From Brevibacterium sp. ZH18 (GTDB lineage Bacteria; Actinomycetota; Actinomycetes; Actinomycetales; Brevibacteriaceae): a DNA stretch of 64,000 nucleotides. Below, one piece after another: positions 1-8,991 of the stretch (position 1 is the stretch's first letter; each line of letters starts with the position of its first letter). The notes beneath the pieces are model-generated. The model did no database searches and was not told where the DNA came from. It worked only from the letters and a program-made list of their open reading frames with translations. The stretch spans positions 62,001 to 126,000 of the forward strand of contig NZ_JALDSX010000001.1 of NCBI RefSeq assembly GCF_022748595.1, given 5' to 3'. A program made the translations under genes and the position numbers.

Positions 1-78
1 GGCCGAGGCTTGATAAATTGGCCTCGGAGATCGTGGACGCACAGCCTGCGCCCGCGCCCAGACTAATGAGGAGCGAAA
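1..78. other. Edge sequence upstream of the first gene, unassigned
   Basis: Seventy-eight bases precede the first clear gene. The third forward frame stays open from the window edge to a TGA at 96-98, and the first frame to a TAA at 64-66. Either could be the tail of an upstream gene. In many actinobacteria pepN (aminopeptidase N) lies beside this DsbA-like gene and rpiB, but too little is visible to assign it. A GAGG at 69-72 lies 6 nt before the TTG start at 79. Confidence 0.3.
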
Positions 79-684
79 TTGAGCAGAGAAACACTTGACC
101 TGTGGTTCGACACGGCCTGCCCCTGGGCATGGATGACGTCACGGTGGGGCCTCGAAGTCGCCAAAGTGCGCGACATCGATGTGAAGTTCCACGTCATGAG
201 CCTCAACATCCTCAACCGGGACAAGGACCTCCCCGACGACTACCGGGAACTGATGAACCGTGCGCTGGCCCCGATGCGCATCGTCACCGCAGCCATCGCC
301 GAACATGGTGACGAGGTCGCCGAACCCCTCTACACGGCGATCGGCACGCGCATCCACCCCGGTGGTGAGAAGGACTTCGACAAGGCCGTCTCGGAGGCAC
401 TGGCCGAGGTCGGTCTGCCCGCCGAACTGATGCAGTACGGCGAGAGCGATAAATACGACGCGGCACTGCAGGCCTCGCATGACGAAGCTCTGTCTCTGGT
501 CGGCGACGACGTCGGAACCCCCATCTGCCGGGTTGCCGGGACCGCCTTCTTCGGCCCCGTCGTCACCCCCGCCCCGAAGGGCGAGGATGCAGGACGCCTC
601 TTCGACGGAGTGCTGGCCGTCGCCTCGACGCCGGGATTCTTCGAGCTCAAGCGCACCCGCGACCAGGGCCCGGACTTCAGCTGA
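79..684 (+). CDS. DsbA-family thiol oxidoreductase (Rv2466c-like)
   Basis: A 201-aa cytosolic protein of the DsbA/FrnE thioredoxin-fold family, resembling the mycothiol-dependent oxidoreductase Rv2466c of Mycobacterium. The N-terminal beta strand leads into Cys14-Pro15-Trp16-Ala17, followed by a helical insertion and a C-terminal thioredoxin half with a cis-Pro-like 'VGTPIC' segment near residue 150. The Mycobacterium protein has a CPWC active site. Here the second cysteine is alanine, so only a monothiol mechanism is possible at this motif. The start is TTG, supported by a GAGG 6 nt upstream. It lies next to rpiB as in mycobacteria. The exact substrate is unknown. Confidence 0.8.
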   Translation: MSRETLDLWFDTACPWAWMTSRWGLEVAKVRDIDVKFHVMSLNILNRDKDLPDDYRELMNRALAPMRIVTAAIAEHGDEVAEPLYTAIGTRIHPGGEKDFDKAVSEALAEVGLPAELMQYGESDKYDAALQASHDEALSLVGDDVGTPICRVAGTAFFGPVVTPAPKGEDAGRLFDGVLAVASTPGFFELKRTRDQGPDFS

Positions 685-793
685 ATTCGCGCCGCCGAGC
701 CGTCTCGCACGGCTGCGGCACCCCTACCCACAGAACAGTCCCGAGCGCCCATGCCCGGGACTGCAGACAGAGCAGACACCAAGGAGCGGACGT

Positions 794-1267
794 ATGAAGG
801 TTCATCTCGGCACGGACCACGCAGGATTCGAATTCAAAGAGATCCTCAAGACCCACCTCGTCGATGCCGGATTCGACGTCGTCGATCACGGTGCCCTCGA
901 ATATGACGCACTCGACGACTATCCCGCCTTCTGCATCGCCGCCGCGCAGGGCGTCGTCGATGACCAGGCAGCTGGCGTCGATGCTCTCGGCGTCGTCATC
1001 GGCGGCTCGGGCAACGGCGAGCAGATGGCTGCGAATAAGGTCACGGGCGCACGCACCGCTCTGGCGTGGAACCCGGAGATCGCGAAGCTCGCCCGCGAGC
1101 ACAACAATGCGCAGATCGTCGCTGTCGGTGCCCGGCAGCACTCTGAGGCCGACGCCATCGCCATCGTCGACGCCTTCCTCGCGCAGCCCTTCTCCGGGGA
1201 CGAACGCCACGAGCGTCGGATCCGGATCATGGCGAAGTACGAAGCAGAGGGACAGGCAGGCCTGTGA
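794..1267 (+). CDS. rpiB: Ribose-5-phosphate isomerase B
   Basis: A 157-aa RpiB/LacAB-family sugar isomerase, interconverting ribose 5-phosphate and ribulose 5-phosphate in the pentose phosphate pathway. The N-terminus has 'GTDHAG' (Asp8-His9), and residues 70-77 read GGSGNGEQ. In the mycobacterial subclass the catalytic base of this loop is Glu, which matches Glu76, rather than the Cys of E. coli RpiB. Length is typical for the family. ATG at 794 was chosen because the reading frame upstream (from 479) overlaps the previous gene and lacks family similarity, while AAGGAGCGG lies just upstream of 794. The stop overlaps the GTG of the next gene by 4 nt, suggesting translational coupling. Confidence 0.95.
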   Translation: MKVHLGTDHAGFEFKEILKTHLVDAGFDVVDHGALEYDALDDYPAFCIAAAQGVVDDQAAGVDALGVVIGGSGNGEQMAANKVTGARTALAWNPEIAKLAREHNNAQIVAVGARQHSEADAIAIVDAFLAQPFSGDERHERRIRIMAKYEAEGQAGL

Positions 1268-2376
1268 AGGTCCGCGGTGCCGTGCTGCGCGAGATGGGAC
1301 TCGAACGTCCCTTCGCGAATTCGCAGCCGATGACGATTGAGGAGCTCGAACTCGATGAGCCGGGCCCGGGCGAGATACTCGTCCGCATGAGTGCGGCGGG
1401 CGTGTGCCATTCGGACCTCTCGGTCGTCGACGGCAACAGGCCGCGGCCCCTGCCCATGCTGCTCGGGCATGAGGGTGCAGGCATCGTGGAGAAGCTCGGC
1501 GACGGGGTCGACGACCTCAGCGTCGGCGACCAGGTCGTCACGGTGTTTCTGCCCCGCTGCGGGGAATGCGCGAACTGCCTCACCGACGGCAAACTGCCCT
1601 GCACCCCGGGCAGCGCGACGAACGGTGCGGGAACGCTGCCGTTCGACGGCCACAAGGTGCGCCTCCACGACCACACGGGAGCGGAGGTCAACCACCACCT
1701 CGGCGCGTCAGTCTTCGCCACCCATGCCGTGCTCAACCGCGCCTCGGTCGTGCCCGTGGGCTCCGATGTTCCGGCGCCGATCGCCGCGGTTCTCGGCTGT
1801 GCGGTGCTCACCGGAGGGGGAGCGGTCCTCAACGTCGGAGCCCCCGGACCTGAGGATGAGGTCATGATCGTCGGCCTCGGCGGAGTCGGCATGGCGGCAC
1901 TGATCACTGCGCTGTCCATCGACACCGCAGGTGTCATCGGGGTCGATGCGAATCCCGACAAACTCGTCCGCGCCAAGGAACTCGGCGCAGTCGAGGTCTT
2001 CACTCCGGAGGAGCTCGGAGACCGGAAGGCTCCGATTGTCATCGAGTGCGTCGGACACCCACGGGCATTCGAGACTGCATTCAACTCCACTGCGGTCGGC
2101 GGCACCACGGTCACGGTCGGTCTGCCCTCACCGGAGGCGCAAGCCCACATCACCCCTGTGACGCTGACGGCCGAGGCTCGGACCGTGATCGGCTCGTACC
2201 TCGGTTCGGCAGTGCCCAGCCGTGACATCCCGGTCTACGCCGACCTGTGGCGAGAGGGAAAGCTGCCCGTCGAAGAGCTCATCTCCGACACCATCGGCCT
2301 CGACGACCTCAACAGTGCCTTCGATGCTCTGGCCGACGGCACAGTCGTGCGCCAGATCATCGACTTCACTCGCTGA
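1264..2376 (+). CDS. Zn-dependent alcohol dehydrogenase (MDR family)
   Basis: A 370-aa medium-chain dehydrogenase/reductase. Cys48-His49 and the GHE motif (His69-Glu70) form the catalytic zinc site. Cys99, Cys102, Cys105 and Cys113 form the structural zinc site seen in class I/III alcohol dehydrogenases. A Rossmann motif 'GLGGVG' follows near residue 205, with Asp ('GVDANPDK') at the end of the next strand, indicating NAD preference. It should oxidise a primary alcohol or an S-adduct to an aldehyde; the substrate cannot be read from the sequence. GTG start in a GTGA overlap with rpiB, so probably co-transcribed. It converges on the next gene with only 12 nt between stops. Confidence 0.85.
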   Translation: MKVRGAVLREMGLERPFANSQPMTIEELELDEPGPGEILVRMSAAGVCHSDLSVVDGNRPRPLPMLLGHEGAGIVEKLGDGVDDLSVGDQVVTVFLPRCGECANCLTDGKLPCTPGSATNGAGTLPFDGHKVRLHDHTGAEVNHHLGASVFATHAVLNRASVVPVGSDVPAPIAAVLGCAVLTGGGAVLNVGAPGPEDEVMIVGLGGVGMAALITALSIDTAGVIGVDANPDKLVRAKELGAVEVFTPEELGDRKAPIVIECVGHPRAFETAFNSTAVGGTTVTVGLPSPEAQAHITPVTLTAEARTVIGSYLGSAVPSRDIPVYADLWREGKLPVEELISDTIGLDDLNSAFDALADGTVVRQIIDFTR

Positions 2377-2388
2377 GGGGAGTTCGCT

Positions 2389-3552
2389 TCACCCCTTCGC
2401 GCTCGGTGCCGGCACGCGGAGGATCCGGCCGTCATCGGCGCCCGGATCCCCGCGGCCGTCCGTATTGTTCGTGAGCATCCACACCTCGCCGTCGTCCGTG
2501 ACCACCACGTCGCGGAGACGGCCGAAGTCGTTCCCATAGAGCGTCTTCGCCGTGCCGGTGTCATCGAGTGGCACGCGGCGCAGGACCTCCCCGCGCAGGT
2601 TGGCGATGAGGATTGCGCCGTTCGCGATGGCGATACCACTCGGACTCGCCTCATCCGGCGTCCACTGCGCCACCGGATCGATGAAGTCGGCGCTCGACTC
2701 CGAAGCGCTGTCGGCTGCGACCCCTTCGACGTCCGGCCACCCGTAGTTGCCGCCGGGTTCGATGATGTTGAGCTCGTCCCAGTTCTCCTGTCCGAACTCG
2801 CTGGCATACATCGTGCCGTCCTCTGACCACGCCAGCCCCTGCGGATTACGGTGACCGTAGGAATAGACGGGGGAATCCGGGTTCGGATTGTCGGCGGGAA
2901 CCTCGCCCTCCGGTGTGATGCGCAGGATCGAGCCTGAGAGCGATTCTGGGTCCTGCGCCGCCTTCGGAACACCCGCATCGCCGACCGTGGCAAAGAGCAT
3001 GCCGTCGGGGCCGAACGCGAGACGACCGCCGTTGTGAAATCTGGCCCGAGCGATTCCGTCGAGGATGGTGTCCGGGGCTCCGCTCTCGATGGCACCCGCC
3101 TGACCGGACAGAGGGAAGCGTTGGATTCTGTTGTCCTCGGCACCAGTGGAGTACGCGAAGAGGACATCATCATGCACGGCCAGGCCCAACAGGCCGCCCT
3201 CGCCAGAAGTTGCCACACCGGGAACGGTCGTGACCACCCGTGCCTGGCTCGGATCGTCGGGGCTGATTTCGAGGATGCGACCGGAATCGCGTTCGCTGAC
3301 AAGTGCGCTGCCCCGATAGAAGGCGATCGACCACGGTGCTTCGAGGCCCTGAGCGACGACTTCCGGTGCGCGATCCGCGTTGGTCTCGCGGGATGAGCTA
3401 GGCGCCGAGGCGGTCGTCCCGTCCTGAGCACGCTGAGACTGTGTTTGGCTGGGTGGTCCCGACTCCGATGAGTTCGAACCGCAACCAGTGAGGAGGAAGG
3501 CGCACAGAAGAGCGCCTGCGATTCGGGTCTGCGTGAGGGCTGACATCTGCAT
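2389..3552 (-). CDS. PQQ-dependent glucose/sorbosone dehydrogenase-like lipoprotein
   Basis: A 387-aa exported protein with a lipobox (LLTGC, Cys24) after a hydrophobic signal peptide, then an approximately 45-residue Ser/Gln-rich linker. The rest is a six-bladed beta-propeller of the soluble glucose/sorbosone dehydrogenase type: 'LEAPWSIAFY', 'GEGGLLGLAVH', 'HNGGRLAFGPDG', 'YSYGHRNPQGLAW' and 'GGNYGWP' are typical blade motifs including the catalytic-region His. It probably oxidises an aldose at the outer membrane face. Whether PQQ is made here is unknown. ATG at 3552 was chosen because AGAAGG sits about 11 nt upstream; the longer frame would run back into the tRNA-Pro gene. Confidence 0.85.
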   Translation of the reverse strand: MQMSALTQTRIAGALLCAFLLTGCGSNSSESGPPSQTQSQRAQDGTTASAPSSSRETNADRAPEVVAQGLEAPWSIAFYRGSALVSERDSGRILEISPDDPSQARVVTTVPGVATSGEGGLLGLAVHDDVLFAYSTGAEDNRIQRFPLSGQAGAIESGAPDTILDGIARARFHNGGRLAFGPDGMLFATVGDAGVPKAAQDPESLSGSILRITPEGEVPADNPNPDSPVYSYGHRNPQGLAWSEDGTMYASEFGQENWDELNIIEPGGNYGWPDVEGVAADSASESSADFIDPVAQWTPDEASPSGIAIANGAILIANLRGEVLRRVPLDDTGTAKTLYGNDFGRLRDVVVTDDGEVWMLTNNTDGRGDPGADDGRILRVPAPSAKG

Positions 3553-3608
3553 GAGCCGTGCACCTTCTGCCGTCATCGTGCGATGAGTGTGGTGCCAATG
3601 ATACGAAG

Positions 3609-3641
3609 AAAGCCACCCGAACCGCAGTTCGAGTGGCTTTT
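3609..3641 (-). terminator. Hairpin downstream of tRNA-Pro
   Basis: An inverted repeat with arms of about 14 nt (AAAGCCAC and GTGGCTTT at the ends, GAAC/GTTC near the tip) lies directly 3' of the minus-strand tRNA-Pro gene. A short T-rich tract follows. This is consistent with an intrinsic terminator for the tRNA transcript. Confidence 0.7.
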
Positions 3642-3649
3642 CATTTTCG

Positions 3650-3723
3650 TCGGGATGACAGGATTTGAACCTGCGACCCTCTGTTCCCAAAACAGATGCG
3701 CTACCAAGCTGCGCCACATCCCG
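3650..3723 (-). tRNA. tRNA-Pro(TGG)
   Basis: Read on the minus strand, acceptor arms CGGGATG and CATCCCG pair. The D arm has AGCTTGGTAG, the anticodon loop carries TGG (TTTTGGGAA context) on a CTGTT/AACAG stem, and the T arm has GGTTCAAATC. The discriminator base is A and CCA is not encoded. A minus-strand -10-like TAGATT lies at 3739-3734. Confidence 0.95.
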
Positions 3724-3934
3724 CGACGAAGACAATCTAACCACATGCGGCGCTCAGGATGCACATCGAATCCTGTCGAATGCACGAATGGGATGCACCT
3801 CACACAGCCGCTCCCGCGAACAGATCCGGCTGTCATCTCTCGTTCTCGCCCCGTCGCCGATTCAATCGCGGCCGCGATTGGAAGCGATTGGAGCCGGCTT
3901 CGGGCTCTGTGATGCAGGTCATGATCGGTCGATT

Positions 3935-3963
3935 TTGCCGCAGGTGAGGAAGTCGACTATAGT
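3935..3963 (+). promoter_or_regulatory. Promoter of tRNA-Gly
   Basis: TTGCCG at 3935-3940 and TATAGT at 3958-3963 are separated by 17 bp, close to the housekeeping sigma consensus. The predicted start near 3970 is just upstream of tRNA-Gly. Confidence 0.7.
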
Positions 3964-3977
3964 CGTTAACGCAACAC

Positions 3978-4051
3978 GGGGATGTAGCTCAATGGTAGAG
4001 CCTCAGTCTTCCAAACTGATGGTGCGGGTTCGATTCCCGTCATCCCCTCCA
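3978..4051 (+). tRNA. tRNA-Gly(TCC)
   Basis: Acceptor GGGGATG pairs with CATCCCC. The D loop is AATGGTAG, the anticodon stem TCAGT/ACTGA holds the loop CTTCCAA (anticodon TCC), and the T loop is TTCGATT. Discriminator T is followed by an encoded CCA at 4049-4051. Confidence 0.96.
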
Positions 4052-4198
4052 CAAGCCGGTCGGACCTTCGAGTCCGGCCGGCTTCTCTGTTTTCTGGGAC
4101 TGCTCCTGCGAGTAGGATTCTCTGACACACCTCGTGTGGCCACACCCCTCCTGTGGCGACAGCTCTTCAGCAGCCCGCAGCAGAAAGCGACATTCCCG

Positions 4199-5599
4199 AT
4201 GGAACCAGTCCCGCCTCGACGTCGAGGCCGCACACTGCGGCCCAGTCGTCGTCAGGTGCTCACCGGGGCACTGGCAGGTGCGGGACTCCTCGGTGCCGGT
4301 TTCGCGACATCGACGACCACCGGACTCTTCGGGGCTGCACAGCGCGTCGACCCTGTCCGTTCGGTCACCGTCGCCTTCACCTCGGCGAAAGGGCGTTCCA
4401 GCATCGGCGACGACGGTTGGGAACAACTGCCCCAGAACTCACGGGTGATGCCCGACATCGGAGACCCCGGACCGCTGCTGCGCCAGCAGAAGTTCCTCGC
4501 AGTGTGCCAGCCGTGGCTGGACAGCCTGCCTGCTCATCGGCGCGACCTCGCCACCTCGGCGCTGCTTGACCTCTGGGTGCTCACGGATTCGCTGCCAGCC
4601 ACCGTGGCCAGCTGGGCACAGCCCTGGCGCTACATCTGGCCCCGCGACGCGGCCTTTGCCGCGGTGGCGCTGGCTCGGGTCGGGGCAGTCGACGTGGCCT
4701 GGCAGCACCTTCTCCACCTCCAGTCGCTCCAATCGGAGGACGGGACATTCGCTGCACGTTTCACTCCCGACCAAGGGCAGGTCCCCGACGATCGGGCTTC
4801 CCAGGCCGACTCGGTCGGCCTCCTTCTGTGGGCGGTGAGCGAAGTCCAGTCTGCTGCCGCACGACACTCTCCGCAGGCCGGCCCTCACCCAACCGAGGAG
4901 ACCGGGAAGGTGGACGAACCACTCTCGGCCATGATGCCGATGCTCCGGCGGTCCTCGGCCCTGCTGCTGCGGCTGACCGAGAATGGGCGCGCACTGCCGC
5001 CGGTGTCGCCGGACTATTGGGAGGTCGGGGAATCCCAGATCACGCTGGGCATTGCCGGTCCCACACTGATCGGACTTCAGGCCATGGCCACTCTGGCAGA
5101 GGGCGGTGATGGGCTGTGGGACCACATCGATGGGGGACCGGCCTCAGTCATCGAATCGTCGCTGGCCTTCGACGCCACCTTCGCCCGCACCTTCATCGCC
5201 AACGGCCTGCAGCGCTACCCGACCTCCGGCGGACTCGACTCTGCTATCGCCTATCTGCCGGCTGCGGGAGCGGGGCTCGGGCTCGAAGCGTCCACCCTCG
5301 ATCACGTATGGGAGCGACTGCGGCAGCCTGCCGGCGGCATCAAACCCGGACACGGATGGATCTTCGATCGCTCGAGCTGGACCCCATCGACTTCGCTCAT
5401 GGGCCTCGGATACGCCCGGCTCGGCGCCACGGCACAGGCTGATGGGATCCTCGACTGGCTCGCCGAGCACAGGACCGCGGCAGGGTCACTGCCAGAGAAG
5501 GTGACCGAGGACGGCGTCGGAGTTTCGGTGGCCCCACTGTCATGGACGGCGTCCAATGTCGTCCTGTGCCTCGACGAGCTGGCGAACCCGCACGGCTGA
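4199..5599 (+). CDS. Tat-exported glycoside hydrolase family 15-like protein
   Basis: A 466-aa protein with a twin-arginine signal: 'PSRRQVLTGALAGAGLLGAG' lies at about residues 16-35. The mature part resembles the (alpha/alpha)6-barrel of GH15 glucoamylases/glucodextranases, with the signature 'WRYIWPRDAAF' near residue 143, 'DEPL..MMPMLRRSSALLL', and a late 'HGWIFDRSSWTPSTSLM' block. It would act outside the membrane on alpha-linked glucans or trehalose-like substrates; specificity is not visible. ATG at 4199 was chosen as the only start that gives a complete Tat signal, though no strong ribosome site precedes it. It stands alone between tRNA-Gly and tig. Confidence 0.7.
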   Translation: MEPVPPRRRGRTLRPSRRQVLTGALAGAGLLGAGFATSTTTGLFGAAQRVDPVRSVTVAFTSAKGRSSIGDDGWEQLPQNSRVMPDIGDPGPLLRQQKFLAVCQPWLDSLPAHRRDLATSALLDLWVLTDSLPATVASWAQPWRYIWPRDAAFAAVALARVGAVDVAWQHLLHLQSLQSEDGTFAARFTPDQGQVPDDRASQADSVGLLLWAVSEVQSAAARHSPQAGPHPTEETGKVDEPLSAMMPMLRRSSALLLRLTENGRALPPVSPDYWEVGESQITLGIAGPTLIGLQAMATLAEGGDGLWDHIDGGPASVIESSLAFDATFARTFIANGLQRYPTSGGLDSAIAYLPAAGAGLGLEASTLDHVWERLRQPAGGIKPGHGWIFDRSSWTPSTSLMGLGYARLGATAQADGILDWLAEHRTAAGSLPEKVTEDGVGVSVAPLSWTASNVVLCLDELANPHG

Positions 5600-5830
5600 C
5601 GCAGTCGAGCCCGGGCCGACCGTCTGAGCCCTGCGGGCCGACACGCCGATTGCGCTCCTCGCGAACTCGTGGTCGTGTGCCGGCCGCTGATTTCGTGTTT
5701 TGTCCCCTGCTTCGCGTAATATGGGTGACTGCGTCTTGCGGACGTGCGCGAACTCAATCGTGGACTTTCGCTCCCTCACGGCCAGCAGATGGCCGAAAAT
5801 GCATGACTGTCGAATTTGAAAGGTCGCACT
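5600..5830 (+). promoter_or_regulatory. Upstream region of tig with -10 candidate
   Basis: The 231-nt gap before tig contains TAATAT at 5717-5722 as a -10 candidate without a convincing -35. AAAGG near 5819 is the ribosome site for the GTG at 5831. No other structure was recognised. Confidence 0.35.
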
Positions 5831-7207
5831 GTGAAGAGCTCCGTCGAGCAACTCGACCCCACCCGGGTCAAGATCAGCGTGGAAGTCCCATACGCCGAAC
5901 TCAAGCCGAGCGTCGACGAGGCATACAAGACCATCGGCGGCCAGGTCGCCGTCCCCGGCTTCCGCCAGGGCAAGGTCCCGACCCGCATCATCGACCAGCG
6001 CATCGGCCGTCCAGCCGTGATCCAGGAGGCTGTCAACAACGGCCTCGACGGGTTCTACCGCGAAGCAGTTGAAGAGAACGAACTCAAGCCGCTGGGTCAG
6101 CCAGAGGTCGAGATCTCAGAGGTCCCCGGACTCGACGGAACCGAAGAGGGCGAACTGACCTTCACCGTCGAGGTCGATGTGCGTCCCGAGATCACGCTGC
6201 CTGCCTACGACACCATCTCCGTCGAGGTCGACCCGATCGAGGTCACCGATGAAGATGTCGACGCAGAGCTGGAACAGCTGCGCACCCGCTTCGGAACGCT
6301 GACCGCTGTCGAGCGTCCTGCCGCCACGGACGACTTCGTCACCCTCGACCTCGTCGCCACCATCGACGGCGAAGAGATCGACACCGCCTCGGACATCTCC
6401 TACCAGGTCGGTGCTGCCACCATGCTCGAAGGCATGGATGAAGCACTCGACGGACTGTCGGCGGGGGAGACCACGACGTTCGAGACCACCTTCGCCGGTG
6501 GCGAGCACGCCGGTGAGACCGGAACCGTCTCGATCACCCTCGGTGCCGTCAAGGAACGCGAACTGCCCGAGGCCGACGACGACTTCGCTCAGCTGGCCAG
6601 CGAGTTCGACACGATCGCCGAACTGCGCGAGGACCTGCGCGAGCAGGCAGGCAAGGCCAAAGAGACCGCACAGGGCGCCGAGGCTCGCGACAAGGTCCTC
6701 GAATCCCTCATCGAAACGCTCAACGTGCCGGTGCCGGAGAAGGTCGTCACCGACGAAGTCGAGCGTCACCTCGAGTCCGAGAGCCGCCTCGACGACGATG
6801 AGCACCGCAAGGAGGTCACCGAGGAGACCGAGCGCAATCTGCGCACGCAGTTCATCCTCGATGCGATCGCCGAAGCCGAAGAGGTCGAGGTGACTCAGCC
6901 CGAGCTCATCGAATACCTCATCTCCGCGTCGCAGCAGTACGGGATGAACCCGAACGAGTTCGCTCAGATGCTCGATAGCTCCGGACAGGTCAATGCCCTT
7001 GTCGGGGAGGTCTCACGTCGCAAGGCTCTGGCAGCAGTCCTGGCCGGTGCCGTCGTCAAGGACACCGCAGGCAACGTCGTCGACATGGAGGCGTTCACGT
7101 CTCCGGCAGAAGACGAGGCTGAGGTCGAGGCTGACGTCGAGTCGACCGAAGCTGAGGCCGACGTCGATTCCGACGCCGCCGCAGAAGAAGGCGACGACAA
7201 GAACTGA
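5831..7207 (+). CDS. tig: Trigger factor, ribosome-associated chaperone and PPIase
   Basis: A 458-aa trigger factor. The N-terminal ribosome-binding domain carries the signature 'VPGFRQGKVP' (GFRxGxxP loop) near residue 42. An FKBP-type peptidyl-prolyl isomerase domain follows at about 155-245 ('DDFVTLDLVATIDGEEI'), then the helical C-terminal chaperone arms. The tail after about residue 425 is acidic and low in complexity (Glu/Asp/Ala), as in other actinobacterial versions. The start GTG at 5831 is preferred over ATG at 5816: AAAGG lies 7-8 nt upstream and the protein then begins with the usual 'KSSVEQL'. It binds nascent chains at the ribosome exit. It is followed by a terminator and then clpP1, a conserved order. 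Confidence 0.97.
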   Translation: MKSSVEQLDPTRVKISVEVPYAELKPSVDEAYKTIGGQVAVPGFRQGKVPTRIIDQRIGRPAVIQEAVNNGLDGFYREAVEENELKPLGQPEVEISEVPGLDGTEEGELTFTVEVDVRPEITLPAYDTISVEVDPIEVTDEDVDAELEQLRTRFGTLTAVERPAATDDFVTLDLVATIDGEEIDTASDISYQVGAATMLEGMDEALDGLSAGETTTFETTFAGGEHAGETGTVSITLGAVKERELPEADDDFAQLASEFDTIAELREDLREQAGKAKETAQGAEARDKVLESLIETLNVPVPEKVVTDEVERHLESESRLDDDEHRKEVTEETERNLRTQFILDAIAEAEEVEVTQPELIEYLISASQQYGMNPNEFAQMLDSSGQVNALVGEVSRRKALAAVLAGAVVKDTAGNVVDMEAFTSPAEDEAEVEADVESTEAEADVDSDAAAEEGDDKN

Positions 7208-7241
7208 GGTTGCTCCGCCTCAGCGGTATCAGCACACCTGA

Positions 7242-7277
7242 CGGTGGGCACGGATCGAACTCCGTGCCCACCGTTTC
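7242..7277 (+). terminator. Terminator of tig
   Basis: A perfect 13-bp stem (CGGTGGGCACGGA at 7242-7254 with its complement ending at 7273) with a 6-nt loop is followed by TTT, just after the tig stop. It separates tig from the clpP1P2 transcript. Confidence 0.85.
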
Positions 7278-7445
7278 GCATTCGGGCACAACCGCCTCGG
7301 CGGGATTCGGGTGCTTGCCATCCGACTTTCGGTTTCAAGTCCACGATCACGCTGATGGCGAACATGGGTGCCGCCGCGGACTAAAAGTGGTGGATGAGCA
7401 GTTAGAGTCCATATCAAGCCAACCAAAGACCAACAGGAGTGAAAC

Positions 7446-8057
7446 GTGAGCGCACACGAAATGACAGCGCCCGTCGGCCTCGACGCCGGTGGGGCAATGG
7501 GCCTCGACGACCATATCTTCAACCGTCTGCTCAAAGAGCGCATCATCTGGCTCGGGTCGGAAGTGCGTGACTCCAACGCCAACGCGATCTGTGCCCAGAT
7601 GATGCTGCTGGCGGCCGAGGATCCCGATTCCGACATCTCCCTGTACATCAACTCCCCGGGTGGCTCTGTCACCGCGGGAATGGCGATCTACGACACGATG
7701 CAGTACATCAAGCCAGACGTGTCGACAGTGGCAATGGGCATGGCCGCATCCATGGGACAGTTCCTGCTGTCCTCCGGTGCCCCGGGCAAGCGCTACGCCA
7801 CACCGCATGCTCGCATCCTCATGCACCAGCCGCTGGGCGGCATCGGCGGCACGGCCACGGACATCAAGATCCAGGCCGAGCTGATCCTGCACATGAAGAA
7901 GCAGATGGCCGAGCTGACCGCCGAGCAGACCGGCAAGTCACTCGAGCAGATCCTCAAGGACAACGACCGTGACCACTGGTTCACCGCCGAAGAAGCCCTG
8001 GAATACGGCTTCATCGACAAGATGGTGACCCGTTCGTCCGACGTCACCGACAACTGA
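7446..8057 (+). CDS. clpP1: ATP-dependent Clp protease proteolytic subunit 1
   Basis: A 203-aa ClpP serine peptidase with the catalytic triad Ser102 ('GMAASMGQF'), His127 ('ILMHQPLGG') and Asp176. The 'INSPGGS' substrate-binding strand is at about 68-74. In actinobacteria ClpP1 and ClpP2 form a mixed tetradecamer that works with ClpX or ClpC to degrade folded proteins and ssrA-tagged products. GTG start with AGGAG at 7435-7439, 6 nt upstream. ClpP2 follows after 17 nt, so the two are one operon. I saw no clear CGC-N5-GCG ClgR box upstream. Confidence 0.96.
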   Translation: MSAHEMTAPVGLDAGGAMGLDDHIFNRLLKERIIWLGSEVRDSNANAICAQMMLLAAEDPDSDISLYINSPGGSVTAGMAIYDTMQYIKPDVSTVAMGMAASMGQFLLSSGAPGKRYATPHARILMHQPLGGIGGTATDIKIQAELILHMKKQMAELTAEQTGKSLEQILKDNDRDHWFTAEEALEYGFIDKMVTRSSDVTDN

Positions 8058-8074
8058 GTGGGAGTCAAGGAAGA

Positions 8075-8725
8075 ATGAATTCAATGAACTTTATGCCAGG
8101 GTCCACCGCAGGCAACATGCCGCAGTCCCGTTACGTCATGCCGCAGTTCGAAGAGCGGACTCCCTACGGCTTCAAGCGCCAGGACCCCTACACGAAGCTG
8201 TTCGACGATCGCGTGATCTTCCTCGGCGTGCAGGTCGATGACACGAGCGCCGATGACGTGATGGCCCAGCTGCTCGTCCTCGAGTCGCAGGACCCAGACC
8301 GCGACATCACGCTCTACATCAACTCGCCTGGCGGATCATTCACCGCGATGACCGCAATCTACGACACGATGCAGTACATCAAGCCCGAAATCCAGACCGT
8401 GTGCCTGGGCCAGGCCGCATCGGCCGCAGCTGTGCTGCTGGCCGCCGGCACTCCCGGCAAGCGCTTGGCTCTGCCCAACGCTCGCGTCCTCATCCACCAG
8501 CCCGCCATGGAGGGCCAGGGACAGGGACAGGCCTCAGACATCGAGATCCAGGCCGCCGAGGTGCTGCGCATGCGCCAGTGGCTCGAGATGACGCTCTCGG
8601 ACCACTCGAACAAGTCCGTCGAGCAGGTCTCGAACGACATCGAGCGCGACCTGTTCCTCACCGCCGAGCAGGCGAAGGACTACGGTCTCGTCGATCAGGT
8701 GCTGACCTCGCGCAAGGGAGTCTGA
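8075..8725 (+). CDS. clpP2: ATP-dependent Clp protease proteolytic subunit 2
   Basis: A 216-aa ClpP paralogue. Ser116 ('GQAASAAAV'), His141 ('[10 protein letters not shown]') and Asp192 ('IERDLFLT') make the triad. The N-terminal extension of about 30 residues ('[18 protein letters not shown]') is typical of actinobacterial ClpP2, which carries the docking surface for the ATPase partner. It starts 17 nt after clpP1 and is followed by a terminator, giving a two-gene operon. Both subunits are normally needed for an active peptidase. Confidence 0.96.
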   Translation: MNSMNFMPGSTAGNMPQSRYVMPQFEERTPYGFKRQDPYTKLFDDRVIFLGVQVDDTSADDVMAQLLVLESQDPDRDITLYINSPGGSFTAMTAIYDTMQYIKPEIQTVCLGQAASAAAVLLAAGTPGKRLALPNARVLIHQPAMEGQGQGQASDIEIQAAEVLRMRQWLEMTLSDHSNKSVEQVSNDIERDLFLTAEQAKDYGLVDQVLTSRKGV

Positions 8726-8741
8726 GCCGAGTGCACCGAAC

Positions 8742-8774
8742 CGGGCCCGGACAGCTGTTCGCTGTCCGGGCCCG
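8742..8774 (+). terminator. Terminator of clpP1P2
   Basis: A perfect 14-bp stem (CGGGCCCGGACAGC at 8742-8755 and its complement at 8761-8774) closes on a TGTTC loop, 16 nt after the clpP2 stop. The T-tract is weak, as usual in high-GC genomes. Confidence 0.8.
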
Positions 8775-8991
8775 TCCTCGTCTCCTACAGGGAGAGGGCT
8801 TGGGGCACGGGTGGCAAGTTGCCGCCACGAGCCCCGGCGAGTAGTTTGGACAGACTCGGTGGCAGCAGTGTCTCCGACACACCGTATGACGGCCCTGAAC
8901 GCTCGTGTCAGCCACATATGGGAAGCTATTGAGGTACAGGAAACACGAGCGGTAGAGTTGGGGCCAAGCGTCCTGGCGAAAGGTTGTGACA

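Noticed and set aside
7278-7445. ClgR binding site upstream of clpP1
   Set aside because: A CGC-CTCG-GCG occurs but with a 4-nt instead of 5-nt spacer and lacks the flanking A/T positions of the ClgR consensus.
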